Assembly (NCBI GenBank): GCA_963921215.1
Contig: OY992515.1
Span: 22,650,913 to 22,714,912, forward strand
Source of the DNA: Scoparia ambigualis
Taxonomy: Eukaryota > Arthropoda > Insecta > Lepidoptera > Crambidae
DNA length: 64,000 nucleotides
Reading direction: 5' to 3'
Below the pieces are notes generated by a model, which saw nothing but the letters and a program-made list of their open reading frames with translations, ran no database searches and was not told the origin of the DNA. This document shows positions 29,254-39,831 of this stretch, piece after piece. The first letter of the stretch is position 1. Each line of letters starts with the position of its first letter. Position numbers and translations under genes: made by a program.

Positions 29254-31030
29254 TACTTAATACTAAACCGAACGTAATTTAACGTCAATTCTTTCTTTAA
29301 TAACCCGCTTATTTGACGTTTTAGGTTTTAGGTTTAGTCGCGCCTGTTACACTTTATGCCAAATTGTTATTACAAGACTTGTGGCTCGCTAAAATGGATT
29401 GGGATGAGGAACCGCCTCAACCAATTATCAACCGCTTTAATTAAAAGTGAATTATCACTTTTATCGCATTTACAAATAAATACCGCGGCATTTAGGAATT
29501 TCGACAGATTGTACTGCACATCTAGGTTTTGGTGACGCAAGCCTGAAAGCTAACGGCTGTGTCTTTTATTTACACTTTACGTATCCTAATAGCAACGTAT
29601 CACAATAGATTTGGTATGTTCGAAATCCAAAGTCGCTCCGCTAAAAACAATAATACTCGCTAGGCTCGAGTTATGTACCGCGCTGCTTTTGTCTGAGCTA
29701 ATAAATCAAGTTTACCACATATTACATAATCGCTATCCTATTAAAAGATATATTCGCTTTTTCGGATTCTACTATCGCGTTATCGTGGATACATTCTTCG
29801 CCGCACCGTTGGCAAACGTTTGTTGCCAACCGTGTTAGTATAATACATGATAATTTATCTCCTGATCGCTTCTTCCATATACCTGGAACTGTGAACCCCA
29901 GTAATTGTGTTTCGCGTAAAATACTTTTTGTGGAGGCATGGTCCAATGTGGACTCATAGCCCTATATTCGCATGGCCTATTGTGCCTTTCGAGCATTCTC
30001 AAACTGAAGATGTACCCGAAATTAATCTTCCGTTATGCATCCGCTTATTAAACTCGCACTCCAGGTCTCGTCCTGGAAACAATTAGGTATTTACGCATAA
30101 TAATTTATGTTTTACGCTTTATAAAAATAAAATTACTCTAGTCCCCGCGGATTAAAGTTTCTCATTTAGAAATAGCAGAACACATTCTTCTCCGCTCCTT
30201 GTAACATTAATACTTTTGTAAGAATGCTGCTGCCGCGACATCATCACATCGTCGATCTTCGTATCGATGACTGCCACCGCTCCAACTGCCACACTGGCTC
30301 GCATCTTGTTATGTCTTTAATAATAAAGGCAACGCTATTGGATAATTTCGCAATATAAAACGACAGTTGGAAATTTATATACTTAGTTTCTTTTTGTCGC
30401 TCATGAAACATCAGCCGCTTTTCAAAACGAATTTAGTAACCGCAGAATTGAATGGAGAACTATTCCCGCTCGCGCTCCTCACATGGGAGGTTTGTGGGAG
30501 TCTAATATAAAATCCATTAAAACTCACTTATATCGCACCATTGGTAACCAATTGCTTTGTTATGAAGAGCTTCTAACTGTGTTAACGCAAATTGAATGTA
30601 TCTTAAACTCGCGTCCGCTATGCTTGTTGTCCGATCAGCCGCATTTTGTTCTCACTCCCGCTCATTTTTTGCAAACTACTCCTTTACAGTCACTGCCCAC
30701 GTGTGAGCTGGATACAACGCTTAGTCTCTCCGCTCGTAAAAGATTGCTAGATAATTTGGTGCGTGGTTATATATTGGAAGCAGTGGCGTGTAGATTATTT
30801 ACACACCCTGCAACTAAGACAAAAATGGAATACACCTGACGTCTCTGTTAGCCCGGTACTCTCGTACTAATTCACCAATACGATGTTCCGCCTCTACGCT
30901 GGCCTACTGGCATTGTAGAACAAGTCTTCCCAGGGAAAGACGGAGTAGTTCGTGTCGCTTCTGTACGGACAACAACTGGCACGTACAAACGTCCTGTTGT
31001 GAAATTGTGCCCGCTGCCTACGCAATAGTT
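29254..31030 (+). pseudogene. BEL/Pao pol remnant (RT deleted; RNase H and integrase debris)
   Basis: At about 29330 a frame opens inside the RT end (GLVAPVTLYAKLLLQDLW), so the RT catalytic core is missing. RNase H pieces follow: GFGDASLKANGCVF-like sequence near 29525 and SKSKVAPLKTI...RLELCTALLLSEL near 29620. Then an HIPGTVNPSNCVSR segment near 29875. The integrase core is unrecognisable. Its C-terminal part is clear: PHMGGLWESNIKSIKTHL (near 30480), ILNSRPL (near 30605), TPAHFL (near 30655) and a final RWPTGIVEQVFPG...KRPVVKLCPLP (near 30900-31020). Frameshifts and stops separate the pieces. Confidence 0.85.
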
Positions 31031-31235
31031 AATACAGTTATATCTGCACTTATTTAGTTTATTTTAATCCCAATGTGGCCCTATATATATTTTTGTTTAA
31101 CTTAGCTTCATATCAACATATTTATGTACATATATTTCCGCTTATTACCCGCTATAATTGTATTTCCGCTCATCCTCTCTGATGGAGAGACTTCTATACC
31201 GCTTTATGGTTTCGAAAATCCCTAGTATTTTCAAG

Positions 31236-31245
31236 CCGGGGAGGA
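31236..31245 (+). other. Polypurine tract
   Basis: CCGGGGAGGA immediately precedes the 3' LTR (TGTTTGCG at 31246), the expected site for plus-strand priming. Confidence 0.65.
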
Positions 31246-31738
31246 TGTTTGCGCGCTTTTGTGTGTTTCCTTGTGTGAGAAGGTAGTAGCACTATAAATG
31301 GTTATCGGTGTACCGTCCGCACAAGCGATTCTCAGCGCGCCCCAGCATTCCTCTGACTGTCATCGGACAGTTGCAAATTCACCGCTGAGCTGAACGCCCG
31401 CTCCCGCTTGTTCGCTTTTCATCGCCGCCGCGAACACCGTCGCCGCCACCGCCGCTAACCGCTCCGCCCGCGCAGCTAGCTGCCAGAATCCTGGGTGCTG
31501 AAGACGCCGATTATCAGGTTAGTGTTGCTGCTTATTTCGCTCAGGGGAACACTTGAAGGCCGTAACCGCCGCCCTTGGCTTCCTTCGTTTAAACTGCCCC
31601 TTTCTATATATTTATACGAGTATATGTGATAAGTTATCACATATACTCGTATAAATATATACTGATAACCGCCCCCGCTCATACAGTCCACTGCGCTTAG
31701 CATTAATTTACCCGCCCTCCAGTAAAACGGAGACACCA
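31246..31738 (+). repeat. BEL/Pao 3' LTR with extra palindrome arm
   Basis: 493 bp. Same as the 5' LTR but with 36 extra bases (about 31632-31667) that form the second arm of a long palindrome with the preceding ATATATTTATACGAGTATAT. Confidence 0.93.
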
Positions 31739-31743
31739 AATTC

Positions 31744-32164
31744 TTTTTATTTTTTTACTTATAACGGCCAGAATGCCTCACCTATTTAAAGACAATTATT
31801 TTCGTATATTTTTAATTTAACTAAACCAAAGTATAATGCAAGTAATACGATATTTAAATTACGATTAGACGGATGTTTCAATTTTTATTTGATGCAGTAA
31901 AGTATCACTAATAGATTATTTAATGGTCGGAATGACTAGATAAAAGACTGGAATAACATATTTTTTCCAAATTTTGAGTAGGTACCTACTTGTGATTTGC
32001 GAGTAATCCATAATTTAAAATACCCTATTTTCGGGAATTCCGGGAATCCCAGCCTTAATCATTACGCTTGTCAAATGCGGGTTCATGGTCACAAACCCGG
32101 GATGTGCTTCGAAAAATCCGAAACACTTGCCACACATGGAAATCTAACCCCAGACCTCCGCATA
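31744..32164. other. No recognised feature
   Basis: AT-rich. Around 32030-32110 a short piece resembles the retroelement tail seen at 3895 (ATTACGCTTG..CACAAACCCGGGATG..TTCGAAAAATCCG). No gene. Confidence 0.45.
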
Positions 32165-32544
32165 TACAATGTGATAAGGTGGTACTTCTAACCTGATAAG
32201 GCTAAGTAAGTACTACATCTAATTTCATCGACAAAAAATAATATGCACATAAAAAAAAGTGATTTTAAATCACAAAATAATTAAGTAACGATTTTTTTTC
32301 TCACCAAAATAATCTCAAACATACAAAACAAAGTAATTTACTAGTTAGCCAGTGTCATTAGCTACCGTTTGCTATTTTTTTCATGTTTCTCCGACGTATG
32401 AAACCTTTGATATCGCATAAAGTAAAAATGGTCATAAATTATAGGGGGAGGGGGTTGGACCACCCAAATTATTTTTTTTGCCGATGAATTTAGATGTAGT
32501 ACTTAGCCTTAACGGGTTAAAAGTACCACCCCTATCACATTGTA
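32165..32544. mobile_element. MITE with ~80-bp inverted arms, TA duplication
   Basis: TACAATGTGATAAGGTGGTA... (from 32165) pairs with ...TACCACCCCTATCACATTGTA (to 32544), with a few mismatches and small gaps, over about 80 bp. TA flanks both ends (32163-32164; 32545-32546). The loop is AT-rich. Likely Tc1/mariner-like. Confidence 0.72.
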
Positions 32545-32654
32545 TAGCCATACGGCCTCCGTTGTGTATGGATCAGTTCACTTTCGGATATTACCCATAT
32601 CTCTTTTTTATCCAAACTTAAATTTTTACCTTTTATAACATTAGTACTGTAGTT

Positions 32655-32802
32655 TGAAGCGGCGATGGGCTCGCCATCTGTCACGCTGAGCACATGTGCA
32701 GTCGCTATTTGGTGAAAAGTGGACTATGGCAGAGGACTGCTTTTGCTGTCCTCATTGCCTGTCTCTGACTAAGCCTTCGGGGATAATACCTAGTCGTGAT
32801 GG
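32655..32802 (+). repeat. R1 partial copy (3' half)
   Basis: AAGCGGCGATGGGCTCGCCA through GTGGACTATGGCAGAGGACT to CGGGGATAATACCTAGTCGTG. Confidence 0.83.
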
Positions 32803-34283
32803 GTCATTCTCATGAGGACAGATTCTCATAAGAACAGATTCTCAAAAGGACAGGAGTAGGTACACGTAAGCACATAAAGAGAAAAATTAATATATTTTAT
32901 TTTATTATTTTCAGAGAATAAAATGAGAGGTTTATATTACTTTAAAAAAATATATTTAATAATAACAACTTATATTTTAAAAAATATTATAAAAATTTAA
33001 AAATATATGTATTTTTTTAATGTTATTATTTTTATTTAATTTAAATTTTAATGAGTGATGAGTGGAAGAGCCACACTCATTGGATATATCGGCGTGAAAC
33101 AATAGCACTCGTTTCTGTTGTGTTTCGTGCGGTGAGTGAAAGTATCGGAGGCCCATCTCTCAATTCTCCCTCACAATTCCTTCGCGTTCCTCAAAGATCC
33201 TACTGCTACCTCAAGGCCGGCAACGCAACTGCGACTCCACTGGTTTTGAGGGTGTCCAGGGGCGGCGGTGATTACTTCATCAGGTGACCCTACCCGCCTG
33301 CTCGATAGCCCCCTTTTTCAAATAAAAAAAAAGGTTTAGTCGATAAGGGCCCTATTACATCTCGATTGTGCCTGTGTAAAATGCCCATTTTCGCATTTTG
33401 TAGTAAGTACCTAATTTTGCAGTTGTTTTTATCGAAATAGGATAATAAATTCATGCTTAATATTACAAATCTCCACTCTGCGAGAATAAACTGAGTTCGG
33501 ACGGCGGCCGGCGCATCGCATGTTGTACCTAATGTTGCAGTTGTAAGTATTTATCGTTTTTATCGAAATAGGATAATAAATTCATTATAAAATCTTTATT
33601 CCTCATGAAGTAGGTTAGCTCAATAATATTATCGTAGATAGGAGAAATTCACAGTTAACTTAAAGCGATTTTCGAAGTTTTTTGGTTTATTAGAATACAT
33701 AAGATTTTTTTAAGTAAGTACAAGTCTTTGTCTGCAATATTTTGGGTTTAATTAAAAAGTTAAGCAAAATTTACAAAAAGCGTCGCCGCTACGAATTATG
33801 CCAATAGCTGTTCTACAATTCAATAAGTCAAAATTGTTCATGTAATGGTGTTTCTGAGATCAAGAACGCCAAAATGGATTATTTTCATATAAGGACATTC
33901 TCATAAGGACAGATTCTCAAAAGGACAGGAGTACACAATTGGCCATTTTACGCAAAATTCACAGTCGAGAAGTAGGTAATAGGCCCAATTGTGATGTCAT
34001 TATGATGATGACCTGTAGAACATAAATTCGTGGAAACCGCTAGGTTTTTCTAATACTTCCGTCCGTACATAAGACCGGTCAACGAAATTGGAATTATTAT
34101 TGTTTCATAACCGGTCTTAACGATGACATTCATTATTGAATCAATTAATGACGTTAACATAGATAATATTATGACAAAACATCATTACTTAAGTAAGTAT
34201 GTACCTATTTAAATTACACTAAACTTCCTTTATCTGGGATTAAGAAGCGGTTTTGTAATATACATACATAATTATTTACCTAA
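32803..34283. other. Repeat-rich intergenic sequence
   Basis: GGACAGATTCTCAAAAGGAC is found at both about 32838 and 33911. TTTTATCGAAATAGGATAAT is found at about 33427 and 33557. R6 lies at about 33140-33315. A short inverted repeat AAGACCGGT/ACCGGTCTT spans 34071-34120. Otherwise AT-rich, no gene. Confidence 0.5.
33140..33315 (+). repeat. R6 dispersed repeat
   Basis: CTCAAGGCCGGCAACGCAAC, TTGAGGGTGTCCAGGGGCGG and CCCTACCCGCCTGCTCGAT. Related to the 86-bp array at 47184. Confidence 0.75.
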
Positions 34284-34692
34284 AACCACGACTATTATCC
34301 CCGAAGGGTTATTTTTTTATTTATTTATTTAATCTTTATTGCACATAAAAACAGCAAAAGGCGGACTTAACGCCACAAGGCATTCTCTACCAGTCAACCG
34401 GTATGGATGTAGGAGACTTAGGTAAGGCGATAAATCAAAAAAGATACATTAATGAATGTTAAATGAAAAACAACAACTTACAACCAACTTCGTAAATAGC
34501 ATATACAAAATACACAGATCTACAAAAAATATAATATACTTACATAACAAAGATTCAATATATAATATAATGAATAAATAAATAAATATTTTACATAGAA
34601 ATATAAATACCTACATATATAAATAAAATACATCAGATAGTGTGACATCATATTATTAGTTATATACATTTTACTCATAATATAACCAATAT

Positions 34693-37617
34693 CTAGATAG
34701 AGCTAAAATAGTGCTCACGCACAAGTCTTTTGAATGCCATTTTACTCTGAGCACCACGGATATTTAATGGCAGAGCATTCCAAAGGCGGATAGCACATAG
34801 AGTAAAGGAACTGGAGACGAAGCCAGAATGATGAGCGGGGATTTGAAGAGTGAGGTTGTTACTGGAGCGAAGGTCACGATGATGAGAGGCTCCCAGAAAC
34901 TGAAACCTAGATTTCAGGTATCTTGGGGTTCGTGGATCGTTAAGGATGTTGAAAAGCATACAGACAACTCTAAGATTCCTACGCTCACGGATAGGCAGCC
35001 ATTTGAGTTGTCTTCTGTAGTGAGAAATGTGGTCGAACTTACGCAAACCGAAGACAAAACGGATACAGCTGTTTAGCAAACGATCCAACTTATTCAGAAG
35101 AAGTTGATTAATGTCAGAGAAACAGACGTCGGCGTAGTCAAGAATAGGAAACACGAGAGCCTGAACAAGCGCGATTTTAGTACTGGAGGGGAGAAAAAAT
35201 TTCAATCTATACAAGGACCGTAGCGAGTTGACCACTTTACGAGAGATCTCGTTCACTTGATCTTCCCAACTGAGAGAGCAGTCAATAACGAGACCTAGGT
35301 TCTTAACTCGAGGCTGATACGGTATGGAATCCCCATTGAACACCAAACTAAGCACCGAGCTCAAATCGACGAGAGATAACTGTCGAGAACTACCTAAGAT
35401 AATTGCTTGGCACTTAGAGGCATTAACGGAGATGCCATAACAGTTTGACCATTCGGCAATCCTGGCAAGATCTTCATTGACGCTAACGACCGACTGATTA
35501 AGATTACTTTTATCAGTTTGAACATATAATTGGAGATCGTCAGCATACAGATGGTAAGAAGAATGAAGTTTTGTAGTAAGAGAGTCAATAAAAAGTGAGA
35601 AGAGAAGGGGGGAAAGTATGCCGCCTTGTGGAACACCAGCAGTCAGCTCGCACCAGTCAGAAATAGACTGATCAACCCGAACAACTTGCTGGCGTCCACG
35701 AAGATATGAGGAAAACCATGTCGTAGTAGAAGAAGACAGTCCAATATGGGAGAGAATTGCTAAGAGAATGTCATGGTTGACCGTGTTAAAGGCGTTGGAG
35801 AAATCAATAAGAACCATCACAGTCAACTGAGAATTCTCCATGCCGTTGCGTACGTCCTCCAGGACATTAACAAGAGCAGTGGTAGTGCTATGCCCGGGTC
35901 GAAACCCGGACTGGAAGGGACTTAAGAAGCTATGTCGGAAGATGAAAGAGGAAAGTTGGCTGTGGACCGCAGCTTCAAGGATTTTGGAAATAAATGGTAG
36001 GATAGAAATAGGTCGAAAATGGTTTAAACAAGTCGGGTTACGGATTTTGGGAAGTGGAATTGCGATGGCTTTAAGCCAGGCAGAGGGAAACGTACAAGAG
36101 GAGAGAGAGTAATTGAGAATAAAGGTAAGAACAGGAAGTATAGAAATAAGAATAAGTGTGATCATAGATCTACCCACTTCATCACATCCCACTGCCTTGG
36201 ATTTGATGGAGAGAGCAAGTTTCCGAACATCTTCTTCAACTAACGGACGAAAAGAAAATAAGTCAAGAGTAGAAAGAGCCGTGGAAGTAATAGAGGAAAT
36301 AGTGGAGAGGGTTACTGAGTCAGATAAGGAGGCAGTTGAGGTAAAATGACTGTTAAGGTCATTAAGCGAAATAGATGAACTATGCTGGGTCGGTGTCTTG
36401 CCAAAGCCCAGGGTACGAAGAAACTTCCATGTGTCGGCAGGATTGGAATTTAAAATATTTTTATGGATATATTGGCGTTTAGCAGCTCTCACCATCCGAT
36501 TGCAGCGATTCCTAGCGGTTTTAAAAGCATCCCAGTTAAAATCGGTTCGGCATCTTTTGAATGTACGAAAGTATTTGTTTCGCCTACGCATGGCCATGCG
36601 TACTCCAGGTGTAATCCAAGGCGCAGGAGGCCGACGTAGCTTGACGAGCTTTTTAGGTGCATGCTTATCAAACAGATTCAGGACTGAACTGTTGAAGTAC
36701 GCAACCATGTTGTCGACAGAATCAGCCTCAATAACAGGTGTCCAGTCCAAAGCGCATGCGTCATTGTTAAGTTTGTCCACATCCAGTCTAGCTAAATTAC
36801 GCATTTTTAAAATAAGGGGTTTGGGTTTAGGAGGCTTAGCCTTATAAGCTACAAAAATGAGGTCATGCCTGGAGAAGCCAGGAGCAGGAAATTGGCCATG
36901 TTTGACGACATGGGAAGATGAAGAAATTAGAATGTGATCGATCCAAGAGTCAGAAGTCGTTAAATTATGGTGAGTTGGATCGAGTGGAAGAATATGAAAG
37001 TTTGCTGACTCAACTATGGATCGATACTTGCGCGACTGTACAGAAACCTTTAAAAGGTCGGTGTTGAAATCACCCATAATAATGTGGTGCGAATAGTCAG
37101 TAGCGAAAGAGTTAAGAAGAGAATCGAAGTCAGGGTGAAATTCAACGGAAGGGGGGCAATAAACCACTCCCAGGACAACCTTCATGCCCTTTACATCGAT
37201 CTCAAGGAAGAGATATTCCATGCAGCCGTGGCGGGAGGCAGAGGAGGCTAAAAGCTTGTGAGAAAAGGTGTGAGATAAGTAGATAGCCACCCCACCGCCA
37301 CCCTTGCCAATGCGATCATTGCGGATGAGATTGAAGCCTGGGAGGTTATAAGTTATGGAGTTTAGACACGGCTTAAGCCAGCTCTCTGACACTAGGACGG
37401 CATGAACCGTATTCGAAGAGAAGGAATGAAGGAGATCAGTGAAGTGTTGTGGAATGCTCTGAGCGTTTATGTGACAGATGTTGAGAGTCTCATGGCAACA
37501 ACCAAGTTCACGTGAGAGAAGATTGCTTATGTCACATGAGTCATCAATGGCATCATCAAAAGAATGAAATGAAGAATCACTATCACTGGCTGAAACGAAG
37601 TCATCAGAATCTGACAT
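34693..37617 (-). CDS. LINE ORF2: endonuclease + reverse transcriptase, intact
   Basis: 974 codons without interruption, ATG at 37617, stop at 34693-34695. The acidic Ser/Asp-rich N-terminus (residues 1-40) is followed by an apurinic-type endonuclease: HINAQSI (about 50), VSESWLKP (about 76), GDFNTDLL (about 184), SWIDHILIS (about 225) and SRHDLIF. Reverse transcriptase: FRPISILPFISKILE, SGFRPGHSTTTALVNVL, VLIDFSNAFNTVNHD (about 604, motif A), GVPQGGILSPLLFSLFID (about 662) and YADDLQLY (about 689, catalytic YADD). C-terminus WNALPLNIRGAQS...REHYFSSI. All catalytic residues I can check are present, so the protein could be active. The CR1/L2 group is inferred from the YADD context and the lack of RNase H. 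Confidence 0.93.
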   Translation of the reverse strand: MSDSDDFVSASDSDSSFHSFDDAIDDSCDISNLLSRELGCCHETLNICHINAQSIPQHFTDLLHSFSSNTVHAVLVSESWLKPCLNSITYNLPGFNLIRNDRIGKGGGGVAIYLSHTFSHKLLASSASRHGCMEYLFLEIDVKGMKVVLGVVYCPPSVEFHPDFDSLLNSFATDYSHHIIMGDFNTDLLKVSVQSRKYRSIVESANFHILPLDPTHHNLTTSDSWIDHILISSSSHVVKHGQFPAPGFSRHDLIFVAYKAKPPKPKPLILKMRNLARLDVDKLNNDACALDWTPVIEADSVDNMVAYFNSSVLNLFDKHAPKKLVKLRRPPAPWITPGVRMAMRRRNKYFRTFKRCRTDFNWDAFKTARNRCNRMVRAAKRQYIHKNILNSNPADTWKFLRTLGFGKTPTQHSSSISLNDLNSHFTSTASLSDSVTLSTISSITSTALSTLDLFSFRPLVEEDVRKLALSIKSKAVGCDEVGRSMITLILISILPVLTFILNYSLSSCTFPSAWLKAIAIPLPKIRNPTCLNHFRPISILPFISKILEAAVHSQLSSFIFRHSFLSPFQSGFRPGHSTTTALVNVLEDVRNGMENSQLTVMVLIDFSNAFNTVNHDILLAILSHIGLSSSTTTWFSSYLRGRQQVVRVDQSISDWCELTAGVPQGGILSPLLFSLFIDSLTTKLHSSYHLYADDLQLYVQTDKSNLNQSVVSVNEDLARIAEWSNCYGISVNASKCQAIILGSSRQLSLVDLSSVLSLVFNGDSIPYQPRVKNLGLVIDCSLSWEDQVNEISRKVVNSLRSLYRLKFFLPSSTKIALVQALVFPILDYADVCFSDINQLLLNKLDRLLNSCIRFVFGLRKFDHISHYRRQLKWLPIRERRNLRVVCMLFNILNDPRTPRYLKSRFQFLGASHHRDLRSSNNLTLQIPAHHSGFVSSSFTLCAIRLWNALPLNIRGAQSKMAFKRLVREHYFSSI

Positions 37618-38270
37618 TTAAAATATATAATAAGAAATAAGATATGAATATATAAAAAAAATTAAATATAAGTAATATAATAAAATTTGCACTAAAATAA
37701 TAAAAATACGAATAAATTAAAACAAATAAAAATTAAGAACTAAATGAAAATTCTCTGGACTCCACACATCCTACCAGTAAACCGTTTACAAGTGGAAAAA
37801 CACTAATTAAAATAAACTTCAGACGAGTACAGGAGACATGGAAATTTTAAACAAACAAAACCATTTGAATAAGGCAAAGGCCTAAACACTAAAACTAATC
37901 TAAATAAAAAAAATATTTATAAGGCAGTATGAACATAAACCTTTGCCTGAAAAAGTTACGACAGTTATATACAAATTAGTTGTCACTCACTGTCACTTTA
38001 CTGTCAACTCACTCAGTCAACTGTCAATTGAAATGTCAACTGTCAAGAGAAAATAAAAACAAGAAAAAACCATGAAAAACAGTAAAATAAATAATAAAGG
38101 TTATCTGTAAAAATTAAAATAATCACTGACCGTCTAAAATTATTGTGCAAAGTGCACAGTGAAGATCGACACACAGCAATGCAATCGGTCGACACAATGG
38201 AAGAAAATAGGAGAAGCATGAAAGTACATAAACATTGTCTTACTTTGCATTCTTATTTAAGCGTTTCGAC
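37618..38270 (-). other. LINE inter-ORF spacer
   Basis: AT-rich, with a cluster of GTCA/TGAC words at 37980-38050 (ACTGTCAACTCACTCAGTCA and similar). The original ORF1 stop, once the MITE is discounted, would be at 38240-38242. Confidence 0.55.
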
Positions 38271-38278
38271 CTTGTTTG

Positions 38279-39004
38279 TAGCGATGCGCAGAATAACTCA
38301 CTGTTAAGAAAAGAGTGATTATATTTTTTATATCCAAAGATTTATATCACTCTTTTATATCTTTAACTCTTTAACTCCCTGGCTCAGATATGAACGAAAT
38401 GAGCTAGGGAGTTAAAGATTAACTTAGTTGAATATGCATACGACAAGAAAGGGAATTAGAACAACCATAGATATTTTCCACATCTCTGCTTCTCAATTTA
38501 AGTGAGTTTATTAATTTTATTTGTAATTGTTTAATTCTTTTTTTTTTGTTCATGCTAGTTGTTACGTGTCTGTACTTACTCTCTTTGTTCGAGAATTTAT
38601 TTAGCTGGTAATTAATTATTACTTACTATTGGTGGAAAGTTAACTGATGTATGTGTAAAATGTATTTTTGTTATTCTTTAAACACACCGAATTTACAAAT
38701 TCCCTACCAGCGAAATTGTGCCTTATTGCGTGAAAGATTTATTTACCTTAACAAAACTACCGTATAATATAATTATATATCCCGCACTACGCATGCGCGG
38801 GCGAAATATTCTATCTCTTTTTTACTTACAACCTAGACACATCTCTGTATCTTTCTATTCTTCACAATGAGTTTTGACCAAAATCAATCTTAGCTACATG
38901 GATATAAAGATATAATTGGAGTTAAAGGGATATACGGAGTTAATCACTCCTTGCCTGGGATACTATATCTTTTGCGTTTGTCACTCCTGAGTTACACATC
39001 GCTA
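38279..39004. mobile_element. hAT-type MITE inserted in LINE ORF1
   Basis: An exact 8-bp duplication CTTGTTTG (38271-38278; 39005-39012) encloses 726 bp. It starts TAGCGATGCGCAGAATAACT and ends GAGTTACACATCGCTA. The terminal TAGCGATG is perfectly inverted and followed by a second match (TAACTCA). Interior non-coding, with a GAGTTAAAG/CTTTAACTC hairpin near 38356-38425. The 8-bp duplication and TAGNGATG ends fit hAT. Confidence 0.88.
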
Positions 39005-39831
39005 CTTGTTTGCACCGACCTAGTTGACTGCGATGGGTCCACATTCAATCCAGCAGCTGCAGAAGATGGCCTCGGAAACTTAGTTGTAATCTTGCCCAAC
39101 TCATCAACCGAAACAATGCGCACTCTGCTTTCGTCGGGTGTTATAATGCAGACATTCCCACTCGAAGTCCAGACATTTTTTACGCCGAAGTGTTCACGTG
39201 CAGCTTTAAAAGTGGCCTGACGGCACTTTGTCAGGAACTCACGTAGAACAAGGGAAGAACCTTTTAATTTAGTTTTGTTCTTCCATACCGAAGAACGATG
39301 AGTCAGGTTGGAGAAACGGACGACTATAGGACGCGAACGACCCTCGATGAAGCGACCAAGCCTATAGCAGGATTTGATGCAATCAGCTGTGACATCAGAA
39401 AGTCCAAGGTGCTTCTTGAACAGGCAAACAATAGTTGAAGTCAGGTCGTCGGAAGATTTCTCCGGTACCCCGTTTAAGAGAAGACATTTTTGTCTATGTC
39501 GTGTCTCCAAGTCATCAAGTGATCTGACCACTTCACTAATTTGTTGACGCAGTAGTGACAATATGTTGAATACAACATCTTTGAAGCTGTAGAACTCCTC
39601 TTGGATCCAAGCAACCTTGTCCGTGTCCTTTTTGGTGGATGAAGACTGCTGCAGCTGTGCCTCCAGATCGTTCATTTTCTTGAAGAGCATTGTCTCCAGG
39701 GACTTCTGAGTCTCCATAATCGCCGAAACGTTGTCCATGTTGCCGCAAAGTAGTGGAATGACTCGGAGAAGTGGAAATAGTGCACTGTTGTGAGAGTACA
39801 AGTGGTGGTAGGAATGTGCAGTGATGTCCAC
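38992..39831 (-). pseudogene. LINE ORF1 (nucleic-acid-binding protein), C-terminus cut by MITE
   Basis: Read 39831 to 38992, 279 residues. The better start may be the internal MDNVSAIMETQKS about 30 codons in. A coiled-coil-like stretch (LETMLFKKMNDLEAQLQQS..., VVRSLDDLETRHRQ) is followed by an RRM-like segment (KCLLLNGVPEKSSDD, SCYRLGRF...RPIVVRFSN) and a C-terminal domain (GVKNVWTSSGNVCIIT), the usual layout of L1/CR1-type ORF1 proteins. The last four residues and stop come from the MITE at 39004. Without it the frame would run about nine codons further. The protein might still be made almost complete. Confidence 0.82.

Larger units (their letters stand above)
26224..31738 (+). mobile_element. 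BEL/Pao LTR retrotransposon, RT-deleted
   Basis: A 5.5-kb element with LTRs at 26224-26680 and 31246-31738. A 5-bp target duplication, AATTC, stands at 26219-26223 and 31739-31743. Order: LTR, tRNA-Tyr primer site, intact gag-protease ORF, collapsed pol, purine tract, LTR. Reverse transcriptase is almost wholly deleted. RNase H and the integrase tail survive in pieces. It cannot move by itself. Confidence 0.92.

Noticed and set aside
34828..36850. Plus-strand frames of 80-150 codons opposite the LINE ORF2
   Set aside because: Shadows of the intact minus-strand 974-codon ORF.
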